Positions 9,809 to 17,617 of a DNA stretch of 64,000 nt are shown here, piece by piece; position 1 is the first letter of the stretch, and each line of letters opens with the position of its first letter. The stretch is from Idiomarina abyssalis (GTDB taxonomy: Bacteria; Pseudomonadota; Gammaproteobacteria; Enterobacterales; Alteromonadaceae): assembly GCF_900116625.1 (NCBI RefSeq), contig NZ_FPBE01000008.1, forward strand, positions 62,001 to 126,000, written 5' to 3'. The notes under the pieces are model-generated. The model saw only the letters and a program-made list of their open reading frames with translations, had not been told where the DNA came from and made no database searches. The translations under genes and the position numbers were made by a program.

Positions 9809-10555
9809 ATGAGTCAGTCAACTCAAAAAGCTACGCTTTACAGAATGTCAACGCCTGATCACCAGTGCCCTTTTGGGCTAAAAACCCGGCACTTACTTAA
9901 AGCCAATGGCTTCGAAGTAGACGACAATCTGTTAGAGAGTCGTCAAAAAACCGACAAATTCAAGGAAAAGCACGACGTCGATACCACTCCACAAGTGTTT
10001 ATTGGTGATAAACGTATCGGTGGGTACGAGGAGGTTCGAGCCTTTCTTGGAAAGCCTCTTCCTGACCCTGACGCAACCAGTTACCGACCCGTTATTGCAT
10101 TATTTACTATGACGGCACTCCTCTCTGTAGCCACGTCGTGGTTGTCTTTTGGTCGCGTATTTACCGTACAAACCATCGAGTGGTTCATCAGTTTCTCTAT
10201 GGTGGTTCTGGCCTTGCTCAAACTCCAGGACGTAGAGAAATTCTCTACCATGTTTCTCAATTACGATCTTCTCGCCAAAAAATGGGTGCCTTATGGCCGT
10301 ATTTACCCCTACGCCGAAGGCTTGGCGGGTCTGTTAATGGCTGCGGAATTTGCTCACGTCATTTCCATCCCTATCGCGTTATTTATCGGCATGGTGGGCT
10401 CTGTCTCGGTGTTTAAAGCCGTTTATGTCGACAAACGCGAGCTAAAATGTGCCTGTGTCGGTGGCTCCAGTAATGTGCCGTTAGGCTTCATTTCGCTCAC
10501 TGAAAACCTCATGATGGTCGCTATGGCTGTCTGGATGTTTTTTACAATGAACTAG
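9809..10555 (+). CDS. glutaredoxin-MauE fusion membrane protein
   Basis: The chosen ATG at 9809 has AAGGA eight bases upstream, better placed than the TTG at 9803, giving 248 residues. Residues 1-85 or so are a glutaredoxin-like domain with a single active-site cysteine (HQCPFGLKTRHLL), the cis-proline motif TTPQVFIGDKRIGGYEEV and thioredoxin-fold spacing. The rest is a four-helix MauE/DoxX-like membrane domain, with CACVGGSSNVPLG near the end. MauE proteins supply reductant or disulfide chemistry in the periplasm, whereas the glutaredoxin domain here should face the cytoplasm, so electrons might cross the membrane. A link to copper stress is inferred from position only. It is transcribed divergently from the TonB receptor and ends at a bidirectional terminator. 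Confidence 0.78.
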   Translation: MSQSTQKATLYRMSTPDHQCPFGLKTRHLLKANGFEVDDNLLESRQKTDKFKEKHDVDTTPQVFIGDKRIGGYEEVRAFLGKPLPDPDATSYRPVIALFTMTALLSVATSWLSFGRVFTVQTIEWFISFSMVVLALLKLQDVEKFSTMFLNYDLLAKKWVPYGRIYPYAEGLAGLLMAAEFAHVISIPIALFIGMVGSVSVFKAVYVDKRELKCACVGGSSNVPLGFISLTENLMMVAMAVWMFFTMN

Positions 10556-10580
10556 AAAAAGAGCGCTATGCGCTCTTTTT
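10556..10580. terminator. bidirectional intrinsic terminator
   Basis: A perfect inverted repeat of 11 bp, AAAAAGAGCGC / GCGCTCTTTTT, with a TAT loop and flanking A and T runs. It sits between the convergent glutaredoxin-MauE gene and the permease gene and can stop transcription from both sides. Confidence 0.9.
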
Positions 10581-10581
10581 C

Positions 10582-11892
10582 TTAACGCTTTTTACGTAAA
10601 AACAAAATCTCACCAGCGGCAATCAATGCCATACCGATAAGAGACGCCCAAATCACCAGCGGATCGCTCGTCCATTTCACCCATATAAAAGCGACTAAAA
10701 CGATGACGTCTAGCGTGATTGCGCTGACAAGTATGTAAATATTGGCATTCACCTTTTGCCTTAGATGCCGTAATACGCCCCAGTGGATCGCAATGTCCAT
10801 CACGATATAAAAAATAGCGCCCAGTGACGCAATTCGACTCAAATCGAAGAATGCCGCTAAGATCATAGCCATAACAATGGTGTAAACCAGCGTATGCTTC
10901 TGAATGGAACCTGGCATGCCAAAATGACTGTGTGGAACAAGCTTCATATTGGTCAACATGGCTAACATTCTTGAAACGGCAAACGCGCTGGCAATCACTC
11001 CTGATACCGTTGCTACAATTGCAAAAGCGACCGTCACCCATAGTCCGGTCTCGCCATAGACGGGTCTGGCTGCTTCAGCAAGCGCGTAGTCTTTCGCTTT
11101 CACAATCTCATCTATGGACAGGCTCGAGCCAACCGCCAGAGTGACCAGAACGTATATTAACGCGCAGATAATCAGCGAAATAATAATGGCACGCCCGACA
11201 TTTCTCTTAGGCTCAACAATTTCACCGCCACTATTGGTTATTGTTGTAAACCCTTTGTACGCAAGTATGCTTAAAGCAATCCCCGCTAAAATACCGCCAC
11301 CCGTAGCTTCTTCTGGAATAGCCGATATCGATTCAAACTGAATGCCTGAGGCCCACAAACCACCAGCCGCTAAAATGACCAACCCTAAAGTCTTAACAAA
11401 GGCCATAAAAAACGAGAACGTTTGAATAAACTGATTACTCAAAATATTGATAAAAAACGCAAAGACCAGCAAACCCACCGCCAACAAAGGGATAAGCCAC
11501 TGCGCTTCAAAAGAAATTAACTGGCTGGTATAAGACGCAAATGTCCGAGCGACTAAACTTTCATTAATCACCATAGAAAAGTACATCAAGAGTGCGAATA
11601 TCGCCGTCACACTTCCTTTTCCATAAGCTTTACTGAGGAACATCGCAATACCGCCCGCTGACGGATAGGCTTTCGCCAACTTAACGTAAGAGTAAGCGCT
11701 AAAGCCGGCAATGATACCGCCGCACACAAACGCCAGGACAAACCACTCTCTTGCCAGCTGAGCAACTTGTCCGGTCAGTGCAAAAATACCAGCGCCAATC
11801 ATCACACCAGTCCCCAGCGACACCGCCCCCCAAAGACTAAGGCTTCCTTTCTGATAACCCTGATGTCCGTGTTCGTGATCGTGTTCTGCCAT
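10582..11892 (-). CDS. APC-superfamily amino acid permease with His-rich N terminus
   Basis: Membrane transporter of 436 residues with about 12 helices. The first-helix signature GTGVMIGAGIFALTGQVAQLA and the later AILAYKGFTTITNSGGEI-like segment (spanning LSILAYKGF and TNSGGEI) place it in the amino acid-polyamine-organocation superfamily. It starts with MAEHDHEHGHQG, six His/Asp/Glu-rich positions that look able to bind metal and are unusual for the family. It lies 21 bp after the NTF2-like gene and may be the last gene of the cop operon. Substrate unknown. Its stop codon is next to the terminator shared with the convergent gene. Confidence 0.82.
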   Translation of the reverse strand: MAEHDHEHGHQGYQKGSLSLWGAVSLGTGVMIGAGIFALTGQVAQLAREWFVLAFVCGGIIAGFSAYSYVKLAKAYPSAGGIAMFLSKAYGKGSVTAIFALLMYFSMVINESLVARTFASYTSQLISFEAQWLIPLLAVGLLVFAFFINILSNQFIQTFSFFMAFVKTLGLVILAAGGLWASGIQFESISAIPEEATGGGILAGIALSILAYKGFTTITNSGGEIVEPKRNVGRAIIISLIICALIYVLVTLAVGSSLSIDEIVKAKDYALAEAARPVYGETGLWVTVAFAIVATVSGVIASAFAVSRMLAMLTNMKLVPHSHFGMPGSIQKHTLVYTIVMAMILAAFFDLSRIASLGAIFYIVMDIAIHWGVLRHLRQKVNANIYILVSAITLDVIVLVAFIWVKWTSDPLVIWASLIGMALIAAGEILFLRKKR

Positions 11893-11913
11893 AATCAGCT
11901 CCTGTGGTTGACG

Positions 11914-12348
11914 TTAGTTGGACCAGTGAATCCGGATAATTTTCCAGCCAGACTCAGTCGTATTTGATACGGTTACAGTTTCATTCATCGTTAAATCAAT
12001 CTCACGCCCGTTGTACGCCCCGGAAATACTATATCGAGAAGTGATCACAGCAAGGCTAGCCACTTCATATCGTGTTCTTTCAATCAGCTTGGAAGGAACC
12101 GCCTGGCTAAATTTGATATCTGACTTAAGATGATGAGCTCTGTATTCAGCCAGGGACCGTTCAACACCACCACCTTCAAAGATAAGCACATCATCGGAAA
12201 GCACGTCTTTAACGACCTCCGTGTCACCTTCAGTTAAAGCAGTTCGAAATGCATCAAGCACAGCGGTCGGCTCAGATAGTTTTTCGGCGCTACTGGGCGC
12301 TGAAATAAACATTACCGAAACCATAAAAACACTCACAAGTAATTTCAT
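11914..12348 (-). CDS. exported NTF2/SnoaL-like (DUF4440-type) protein
   Basis: A protein of 144 residues with a signal peptide (MKLLVSVFMVSVMFISAPSSA). The mature part, with VLDAFRTALTEGDTEVVKDVLSDDVLIFEGG and a C-terminal GWKIIRIHWSN, has the pattern of the cystatin-like NTF2 fold (DUF4440/SnoaL-like). Such domains bind small molecules or act as steroid-isomerase-like scaffolds; the function here is unknown. It follows copD by 17 bp on the same strand and appears to be part of the cop operon. Confidence 0.72.
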   Translation of the reverse strand: MKLLVSVFMVSVMFISAPSSAEKLSEPTAVLDAFRTALTEGDTEVVKDVLSDDVLIFEGGGVERSLAEYRAHHLKSDIKFSQAVPSKLIERTRYEVASLAVITSRYSISGAYNGREIDLTMNETVTVSNTTESGWKIIRIHWSN

Positions 12349-12365
12349 TCTTCTTATTCCTTACA

Positions 12366-13214
12366 TTAACCGGGGGAAAACGCGCTGCTTAGCGCAGAGG
12401 CCAGGGTAAAAATAGTGACAGCCAATACCATTTCCGCCGTTATGGAGTTTTTGAGTCGCTTGGCGGCCGCGTTATCATTTAATTGCGGTACGAACTTTAA
12501 TTTATGCAATGCGGCAACAAGGAGAATCAGCGCCACAAACACAAGTTTCGCTAGTAGTACCGTGTCATACGACGTAAGCGGCAGCTCTGGCATCCATCGC
12601 CCTGTTGCACTACGATACATAACCAAGCCCGCAATAAGGAGTATTGGAACCGCTGCAGACATATGCACACCAAAACGCTCCATAATGGCTTTCGCTTTAG
12701 CAAGCGGTACCGACGTTGCCAGCTTTCGCAATGAGTTAAGACTGCCGAACCAAACCCAAGCGACTAACAAGTGTGTTAAAAGCGCTAGCTTTCCCCACCA
12801 GACGGCGTCACTGCCGTGACCAATACTTAAAAAGCTCCATCCCATGAGTCCAATGGCGACAACATATAGCACCCACTTTATACGTTTTAGCTTAACAACG
12901 GAGTAAACAATCCAAGCAATAGCAACCGCTATCTGAAGTTGGATGAACAACCCAACAGGGCCGGTCCATATAAACTGCATGTAGGTCGTGTCAATCATGC
13001 CGGCAAAGCCTTCAGCAGCAAAACTACCGACTTTCAGAAAAAAATACAGAAGGCTTGCCAGTAATAGAAGCAACGCAACAAGGCTATTCTTTCGTTCAGA
13101 CTGCTTTTTTAAACCGGACAAATAAACGATATAAGGCGAGGCGGTCATCACCGCGTTAAGCCAGAATATAAAGGCCAACGTTAAAACGCTGGCCACACTC
13201 CAAAGGGTCATCAT
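12366..13214 (-). CDS. copD: CopD-family copper resistance membrane protein
   Basis: Inner-membrane protein of 282 residues with eight predicted helices. GSFAAEGFAGM, GHGSDAVWWGKLALLTHLLVAWVWFGSL and RFGVHMSAAVPILLIAGL are typical of CopD/PcoD, which moves copper across the inner membrane with CopC. The membrane histidines in GHGSD, LLTHLL and FGVHM are candidate metal ligands. It overlaps the end of copC by 4 bp, so the two are coupled. Confidence 0.88.
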   Translation of the reverse strand: MMTLWSVASVLTLAFIFWLNAVMTASPYIVYLSGLKKQSERKNSLVALLLLLASLLYFFLKVGSFAAEGFAGMIDTTYMQFIWTGPVGLFIQLQIAVAIAWIVYSVVKLKRIKWVLYVVAIGLMGWSFLSIGHGSDAVWWGKLALLTHLLVAWVWFGSLNSLRKLATSVPLAKAKAIMERFGVHMSAAVPILLIAGLVMYRSATGRWMPELPLTSYDTVLLAKLVFVALILLVAALHKLKFVPQLNDNAAAKRLKNSITAEMVLAVTIFTLASALSSAFSPG

Positions 13215-13561
13215 TTCACCTCAAAGCTAAAATCACCCGATATTTTATGACTGTCCCCACCCATTGCCGTCCAATAAACCGTATAACCACCTGACGCCAA
13301 ATTGTTTTTAACAGCAATTTCGTACGCTGCTTTGGGAGTCATGCTCATCGAAAAGTCCAGCGGATGCATTTTACCGTCATCTGAGTGCAGCATAATTTTA
13401 GCCAGACGAACATCACCGGAAAAATTCATCGTAATTTCCGTTGGTGACTCGGACAAAGTCGCACCGTCCTCCGGGCTACTGGATGTTAGGCCGACGTGAG
13501 CGCTGGCCCATGCACTAAAAAATAACGTGGTACCGAAGGCTAACTTAAGTATGTTTTTCAT
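13211..13561 (-). CDS. copC: CopC periplasmic copper-binding protein
   Basis: The start at 13561 follows GAGGAAACAAC and yields 116 residues; an upstream in-frame ATG at 13597 overlaps copB and is less likely. The signal peptide ends at AWASA and the mature protein would begin HVGLTSSSPEDG, placing His at position 1 as in the Cu(II) site of CopC. DGATLSESPTEITMNFSGDVRL and SHKISGDFSFEVK complete the beta-barrel pattern. The Met-rich Cu(I) loop of P. syringae CopC is reduced to MHPLDFSMSM. It delivers copper to or receives it from CopD. Confidence 0.9.
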   Translation of the reverse strand: MKNILKLAFGTTLFFSAWASAHVGLTSSSPEDGATLSESPTEITMNFSGDVRLAKIMLHSDDGKMHPLDFSMSMTPKAAYEIAVKNNLASGGYTVYWTAMGGDSHKISGDFSFEVK

Positions 13562-13587
13562 GTTGTTTCCTCTTTGTTTATTATCAA

Positions 13588-14331
13588 TTAAAACCAAACT
13601 CTGGCCCCAAGGACCACGCCTGTTTCTGTGGTGTCCTCACCCATTCGTTTCATTTCATCTGCCGTGTTGCCTAACGCGCCGTTCCAATAAACACCAATGT
13701 AGGGTGCAAACTCACGACTGATTTCGTGACGATAACGCAACCCCACACGCAAGTTGCTCAAGCCACTTTGCCGTTCATATTTGTCTGAATCTGTCAGGTT
13801 GGCTGTAAACTCAATGCGAGGCTGTAAGTACGATGTTTGTGTGAGCTGCCACTCGTACTCAGTTTCGCTAACAAATTGGACGTCGCCTTCTTCATTCACC
13901 ATCAGCGAGTTATCCATTTCGAACCAATAGGGCGCCAACCCCATAAAACTCACGACAGCATAATTTTCCATAGACGCGTCCGACGATAAGGTACCTCGCG
14001 TACCAATACCGGCCTGAAACGACCAAAACGGAGACACCAAGTATCCATACAGCAGTTCGGCACTTTCCAAGTCAGTGGGCTCACCGTCGTCTTGAACATT
14101 CTCCCCTTCACTCTTGAAAACAGCTCGGTGATAGTCACCGCCATACCAAGCCATCATGTCCCAGACGGCTAGGTTCTCTTCCTCGTTGGTTCGCGTTAAC
14201 TCCAACCGATCGAACAGTACTTGCCCGGTGTAATATTCTTTGACGGGTTCAGGCCAGTCCTCTTTCGCATGTCCGGCGACTGCTAAACCTGGCAACAACG
14301 CCGCACCCACTAATAATGATTTACCGTACAT
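13588..14331 (-). CDS. copB: CopB outer membrane copper resistance protein
   Basis: The ATG at 14331 has an excellent AGGAGGA site seven bases upstream, giving 247 residues; the longer reading from 14412 would run into copA. A signal peptide (MYGKSLLVGAALLPGLAVAG) precedes a beta-barrel domain: EYYTGQVLFDRLELTRTNEE, VWDMMAWYGGDYHR and the final RMGEDTTETGVVLGARVWF. This matches CopB/PcoB but lacks the long Met/His-rich N-terminal extension of Pseudomonas CopB. It lies 11 bp after copA. Confidence 0.9.
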   Translation of the reverse strand: MYGKSLLVGAALLPGLAVAGHAKEDWPEPVKEYYTGQVLFDRLELTRTNEEENLAVWDMMAWYGGDYHRAVFKSEGENVQDDGEPTDLESAELLYGYLVSPFWSFQAGIGTRGTLSSDASMENYAVVSFMGLAPYWFEMDNSLMVNEEGDVQFVSETEYEWQLTQTSYLQPRIEFTANLTDSDKYERQSGLSNLRVGLRYRHEISREFAPYIGVYWNGALGNTADEMKRMGEDTTETGVVLGARVWF

Positions 14332-14342
14332 AATTGTCCTCC

Positions 14343-16106
14343 TTATGCGACATTGACCACACGGAACATACCCGCTTTCATGTGATACAACAGGTGACAG
14401 TGGAACGCCCAACTACCCGGCGCGTCTGCCGTTATCAATAACGACACTTTTTCGCTCGGCTTCAGGCTAATCGTATGTTTGCGTGGGCGTGGATACTGTC
14501 CGTTTTCAAGTTCCATCCACATACCGTGTAGGTGTATGGGGTGGTCCATCATCGTATCGTTTACCATCACCAACCTCAGTCGTTCTCCATGATGAAACTG
14601 AACCGGGCCATCCACTTCGGTAAACTTACTCCCGTCGAAAGACCACATGTAACGCTCCATATTACCCGTTAAGTGCAGCTCTATCTGTCGTTCGGGCTCC
14701 CGCGTATCCGGCCATTCATGCGCGCCGACCAAGTCGGTATACACTAAGACTTTATGATCAACGTCTTCCAATCCAATCCCGGGTTCATGCAAACGGCTTA
14801 CCGGGTTTGTAGCAATCATAGCCGCCCCGGCGCCATGTCCGGACTCACGGTGTTTGATTTTAATGTTTTCGACCGGGAGCTCTTTTTTGTGTGTCATTTT
14901 ATGCGTCATATGGCTGTTATTGCCGCCCATATGCTTCATATTCATGCTATTGCCTTTCATATCACCGGACATCGCCATCGCTCCCATGCCCATAGCGGCC
15001 ATGCCTCGCTCAGGAACTTGCCGTAGTTCAGGCACTTCAGCCTCAAGACCAAGTTCCGGCGTTAATGTACCTCTGACATAACCACTTCGATCAAAGCTCT
15101 CAGCATAAATAGTGTAAGGCTTGTTTTGCTTAGGCTGGACAATTACATCGTAGGTTTCCGCCACACCAATGCGGAACTCGTCAACTGGCACTGGCTTCAC
15201 AGGCTGCCCGTCAGCGGCCACTACCGTCATCTCCAATCCAGGGATTCTTACGTCGAAGAAACTCATTGCCGAACCATTAATGATACGCAGGCGTACTTTT
15301 TCACCAGGCTTAAACAATGCTGACCAGTTCATCTGTGAATCGCGGCCATTCATCAGGTAGGTATAAGTACTGCCCGTCACATCCGCAATATCACGGGGGC
15401 TCATTCGCATTTGCCCCCACATTTCTCGTTGCTTCCAGGTTTTCTCTAACCCTTGCTGTCGCACGTCCTCGAAGGTCTCAAATATCGTACGTTTTTGATA
15501 GTTATAGTACCCCTCCGCAACTTTCAAGTTACGAAACACGGTATCCGGATCTTCGAATGTCCAGTCGCTGAGAATAATGGTATGTTCTCGATCAGCACCA
15601 ATGTCTCCGTCTTTCGGTTCAATCACTAACGGCCCCAGGTGTCCCAATTGCTCCTGCAAACCGGAATGGCTGTGATACCAATAAGTTCCGTTTTGCTCGA
15701 CATCGTAGCGGTATTTGAACGTTCGTCCTGGCTTTATCCCTTCGAAAGATACGCCAGGCACGCCATCCATATTCTCCGGCAATATAATTCCGTGCCAGTG
15801 AATTGACGTGTCTTCCGACAACCGGTTAGTCACATTTAGCTTTGCTCGCTGCCCTTCTTTTAAACGAATCAAAGGGCCCGGCATTTGGCCATTGATGGTT
15901 ATTGGTGCTCCTACTTTATTTCCCACGAGCAGTGGGGACTTTGCAATGGTCAGATCAATCTCATCGTTTGTCAGGATCTGATCTTTAAAACTGCGTCCCT
16001 GAGGAGCAGCCCAAGTTGGGGCTACTTTGGCGATTGCTAAAGCAGACGCCACAGTGAATGCAGATTTAATAAACTTTCGACGCCCTTTGTTAAACTCATT
16101 GCTCAT
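14343..16106 (-). CDS. copA: CopA periplasmic multicopper oxidase, Tat-exported
   Basis: Multicopper oxidase of 587 residues, the usual length for CopA/PcoA. A twin-arginine signal is at the start ([20 protein letters not shown]). All four copper-binding motifs are visible: [27 protein letters not shown] and [14 protein letters not shown], the last with the type 1 Cys, His and Met. Between residues 360 and 405 a Met/His-rich insert ([14 protein letters not shown] followed by NMKHMGG and HMTHKM) can bind extra Cu(I). It should oxidise Cu(I) in the periplasm. The start overlaps the end of the tatA gene by 11 bp. Confidence 0.95.
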   Translation of the reverse strand: MSNEFNKGRRKFIKSAFTVASALAIAKVAPTWAAPQGRSFKDQILTNDEIDLTIAKSPLLVGNKVGAPITINGQMPGPLIRLKEGQRAKLNVTNRLSEDTSIHWHGIILPENMDGVPGVSFEGIKPGRTFKYRYDVEQNGTYWYHSHSGLQEQLGHLGPLVIEPKDGDIGADREHTIILSDWTFEDPDTVFRNLKVAEGYYNYQKRTIFETFEDVRQQGLEKTWKQREMWGQMRMSPRDIADVTGSTYTYLMNGRDSQMNWSALFKPGEKVRLRIINGSAMSFFDVRIPGLEMTVVAADGQPVKPVPVDEFRIGVAETYDVIVQPKQNKPYTIYAESFDRSGYVRGTLTPELGLEAEVPELRQVPERGMAAMGMGAMAMSGDMKGNSMNMKHMGGNNSHMTHKMTHKKELPVENIKIKHRESGHGAGAAMIATNPVSRLHEPGIGLEDVDHKVLVYTDLVGAHEWPDTREPERQIELHLTGNMERYMWSFDGSKFTEVDGPVQFHHGERLRLVMVNDTMMDHPIHLHGMWMELENGQYPRPRKHTISLKPSEKVSLLITADAPGSWAFHCHLLYHMKAGMFRVVNVA

Positions 16107-16314
16107 TATGACGCTCCTCTTTTGAGGTTAAATTTTGATAACGTTGAACGTCCTGTTCCTTATCAGACGGCTCATCAGAAACCGATGATTTAAACCCTTT
16201 AATCGCACTACCAAGATCGGAGCCCAGGGTTCGTAGCTTTTTACTACCAAAAAGAAGAATGACAATAACCAGTAAAACTCCTAACTGAACCATACTCATG
16301 CCGCCAAATCCCAT
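16096..16314 (-). CDS. tatA: TatA/TatE-family translocase subunit private to the cop operon
   Basis: A protein of 72 residues with one N-terminal helix ([20 protein letters not shown]), the [21 protein letters not shown] hinge and amphipathic helix, and an acidic tail: the TatA/E pattern. GGAGGG stands eight bases before the ATG. No tatB or tatC is nearby. It overlaps the start of copA, a Tat substrate, by 11 bp, which implies coupled translation and a role in exporting CopA. Chromosomal TatBC would be supplied elsewhere. Confidence 0.9.
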   Translation of the reverse strand: MGFGGMSMVQLGVLLVIVILLFGSKKLRTLGSDLGSAIKGFKSSVSDEPSDKEQDVQRYQNLTSKEERHNEQ

Positions 16315-16316
16315 AG

Positions 16317-16808
16317 CTAAAGCCCTCCATTTGAGAGTGCTTGCTGCTGCTCTAAACTTGCTATCTGCTGATAAGGTGTAATTGAACCGTCCTTTTTGAT
16401 TTCATAGACCGTATACGGTTGAAACCGAGTACCCATTTCCATACCAACAGACCCTACCGGCATGCCAGGAACAGTTAATCCAATGCCATTTTCTGACTTT
16501 TTCCCAGCTAAATAATGAGAAACCAATGTAGGAGGAACGTGCCCCTCAAAGACATAGCCATTACTAGAAATAGCGGTATGACAGGATTGGACCTCGGCAC
16601 TAATACCGGAGTCACGTTTTCGTTGGGTCAGGTTGTTCGGATGTTGTACGGACACACTAAAGCTATCGGGTAAAGCTTGTAACCACTTTTCACAGCAACC
16701 GCAGTTGGGATCTTTTAGAACGGTTAGTTGCTGCTCTTCTACATCGGTTGCAGATACAGACACGGAAAACAGCATCGCCAAAACAGCGATATTGCGTTTG
16801 ATAGACAT
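16317..16808 (-). CDS. DUF411 periplasmic metal-binding protein
   Basis: A protein of 163 residues with a signal peptide ([20 protein letters not shown]) and the DUF411 core: [38 protein letters not shown] and [16 protein letters not shown]. The CGCC pair and GxPxGSxGME segment are conserved in this family, which is regularly found beside copper genes and is thought to bind Cu in the periplasm. It is followed after 2 bp by tatA. Confidence 0.9.
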   Translation of the reverse strand: MSIKRNIAVLAMLFSVSVSATDVEEQQLTVLKDPNCGCCEKWLQALPDSFSVSVQHPNNLTQRKRDSGISAEVQSCHTAISSNGYVFEGHVPPTLVSHYLAGKKSENGIGLTVPGMPVGSVGMEMGTRFQPYTVYEIKKDGSITPYQQIASLEQQQALSNGGL

Positions 16809-16874
16809 AATTATTCACCGATTAGTAAGTTTTAAGGAAACACGCCGAGCGTGTGTTAAATTTCTAGTAACTTA

Positions 16875-17219
16875 TTAAGCGGTAATTATTGGGGGACGGA
16901 ATAAATTAGACGCGTGTTTAGCACGAATTGAGGTGTCGATGGGCGCATCGACTTTGGCAGAGAGGTTAACTGCAGCAGCATTAACCGAAGAAGACTGTCC
17001 GACAAATAAAACCGAGCCGCCGGAGCAATGCCGAATTGTCATGTCAGCACAGCACGAGTTGTGCTTTTGCTTCTCATGTTCGCAGTCGCTTACGTCTGCT
17101 TTTTGCATCATGCTGTGCTGCATTTGTCCTTTACCATGACATGCGTGAGCATCTGCCGTTTGCGAAAACGACATCGACACCAATAGCACTGTCATTAATA
17201 ACAGAATTCGAATTAGCAC
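16875..17219 (-). CDS. small secreted Cys/His/Met protein, first gene of the cop operon
   Basis: Paralogue of the 3785-4114 protein. I prefer the GTG at 17219, with AGG six bases upstream, over the GTG at 17225 that would overlap its own binding site; this gives 114 residues. After a signal peptide ending MSFSQTADAHA comes a metal-ligand-rich region: CHGKGQMQHSMMQ, VSDCEHEKQKH, and CCADMTIRHC (the same C-x2-D-x3-RHC core). The C-terminal DTSIRAKHASNLFRPPI matches its paralogue almost residue for residue. It is 66 bp upstream of the DUF411 gene. Function unknown; Cu binding or sensing in the periplasm is inferred. Confidence 0.72.
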   Translation of the reverse strand: MLIRILLLMTVLLVSMSFSQTADAHACHGKGQMQHSMMQKADVSDCEHEKQKHNSCCADMTIRHCSGGSVLFVGQSSSVNAAAVNLSAKVDAPIDTSIRAKHASNLFRPPIITA

Positions 17220-17252
17220 GAGCACCCTGCTTTTTGCAATTTAATAAACTTC

Positions 17253-17280
17253 AGTCTAACGTCATTTTAACGCATGTCAA
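17253..17280 (-). promoter_or_regulatory. candidate promoter of the cop operon
   Basis: On the minus strand TTGACA (17280-17275) and TAGACT (17258-17253) are spaced by 16 bp, upstream of the first cop-operon gene. The -35 is perfect and the -10 matches at four of six positions. The region is shared with the divergent gene at 17295. Confidence 0.5.
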
Positions 17281-17294
17281 ATAAGGAGCAGATA

Positions 17295-17495
17295 ATGATG
17301 AATCACGAAATGTTCGCAGGTATGGGCTTTCTATGGATGCTGATTGTGGGAGCTATTTTTATTGTTCCCGCATGGCGTATCTGCCAACGAGTTGGCTACC
17401 CTGGTCCATTGGGTCTTCTGATTGTTATCCCTATCGCAAATATCATTCTTCTTTACTTTATAGCGTTCGGCCCATGGAAAAATGTTGATAAATAG
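17295..17495 (+). CDS. small two-helix membrane protein
   Basis: The ATG at 17295 has AAGGAG six bases upstream, giving 66 residues; the frame is open a further seven codons upstream. MMNHEMFAGMGFLWMLIVG, IFIVPAWRICQRVGYPG and LLIVIPIANIILLYFIAFGPW show two hydrophobic segments around a charged loop, as in small membrane proteins annotated by analogy with DUF805-like families. Divergent from the cop operon. Function unknown; the Met/His start may be relevant to copper. Confidence 0.6.
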   Translation: MMNHEMFAGMGFLWMLIVGAIFIVPAWRICQRVGYPGPLGLLIVIPIANIILLYFIAFGPWKNVDK

Positions 17496-17551
17496 CTAAT
17501 TCACTTTAACCAAAGCAACAAGTATAGCTTTTCATCTCTGATCAGAAGCAC

Positions 17552-17559
17552 GAATTTAT
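17552..17559. repeat. target-site duplication, left copy
   Basis: GAATTTAT directly outside the left inverted repeat of the ISPpu12-like element. The identical octamer is found at 20933-20940, which proves insertion by transposition and a fairly recent event. Confidence 0.95.
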
Positions 17560-17580
17560 GGGTATACGGATTTAATGGTT

Positions 17581-17602
17581 GATGGGGCACCTTCACCCCA
17601 TC
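17581..17602. repeat. palindrome just inside the left inverted repeat
   Basis: GATGGGG (17581-17587) and CCCCATC (17596-17602) pair over seven bases around an eight-base loop, starting in the last three bases of the 24-bp end repeat. It lies 15 bp beyond the transposase stop on the minus strand; it has no U-run. It could be part of the transposase-binding end or a weak terminator. Confidence 0.5.
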
Positions 17603-17617
17603 AATCTGATACCACCC

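Noticed and set aside
12366-16314. Copper-responsive cop box or CueR site in the cop operon
   Set aside because: I found a -35/-10 pair at 17253-17280 but no convincing operator for CopR or CueR.
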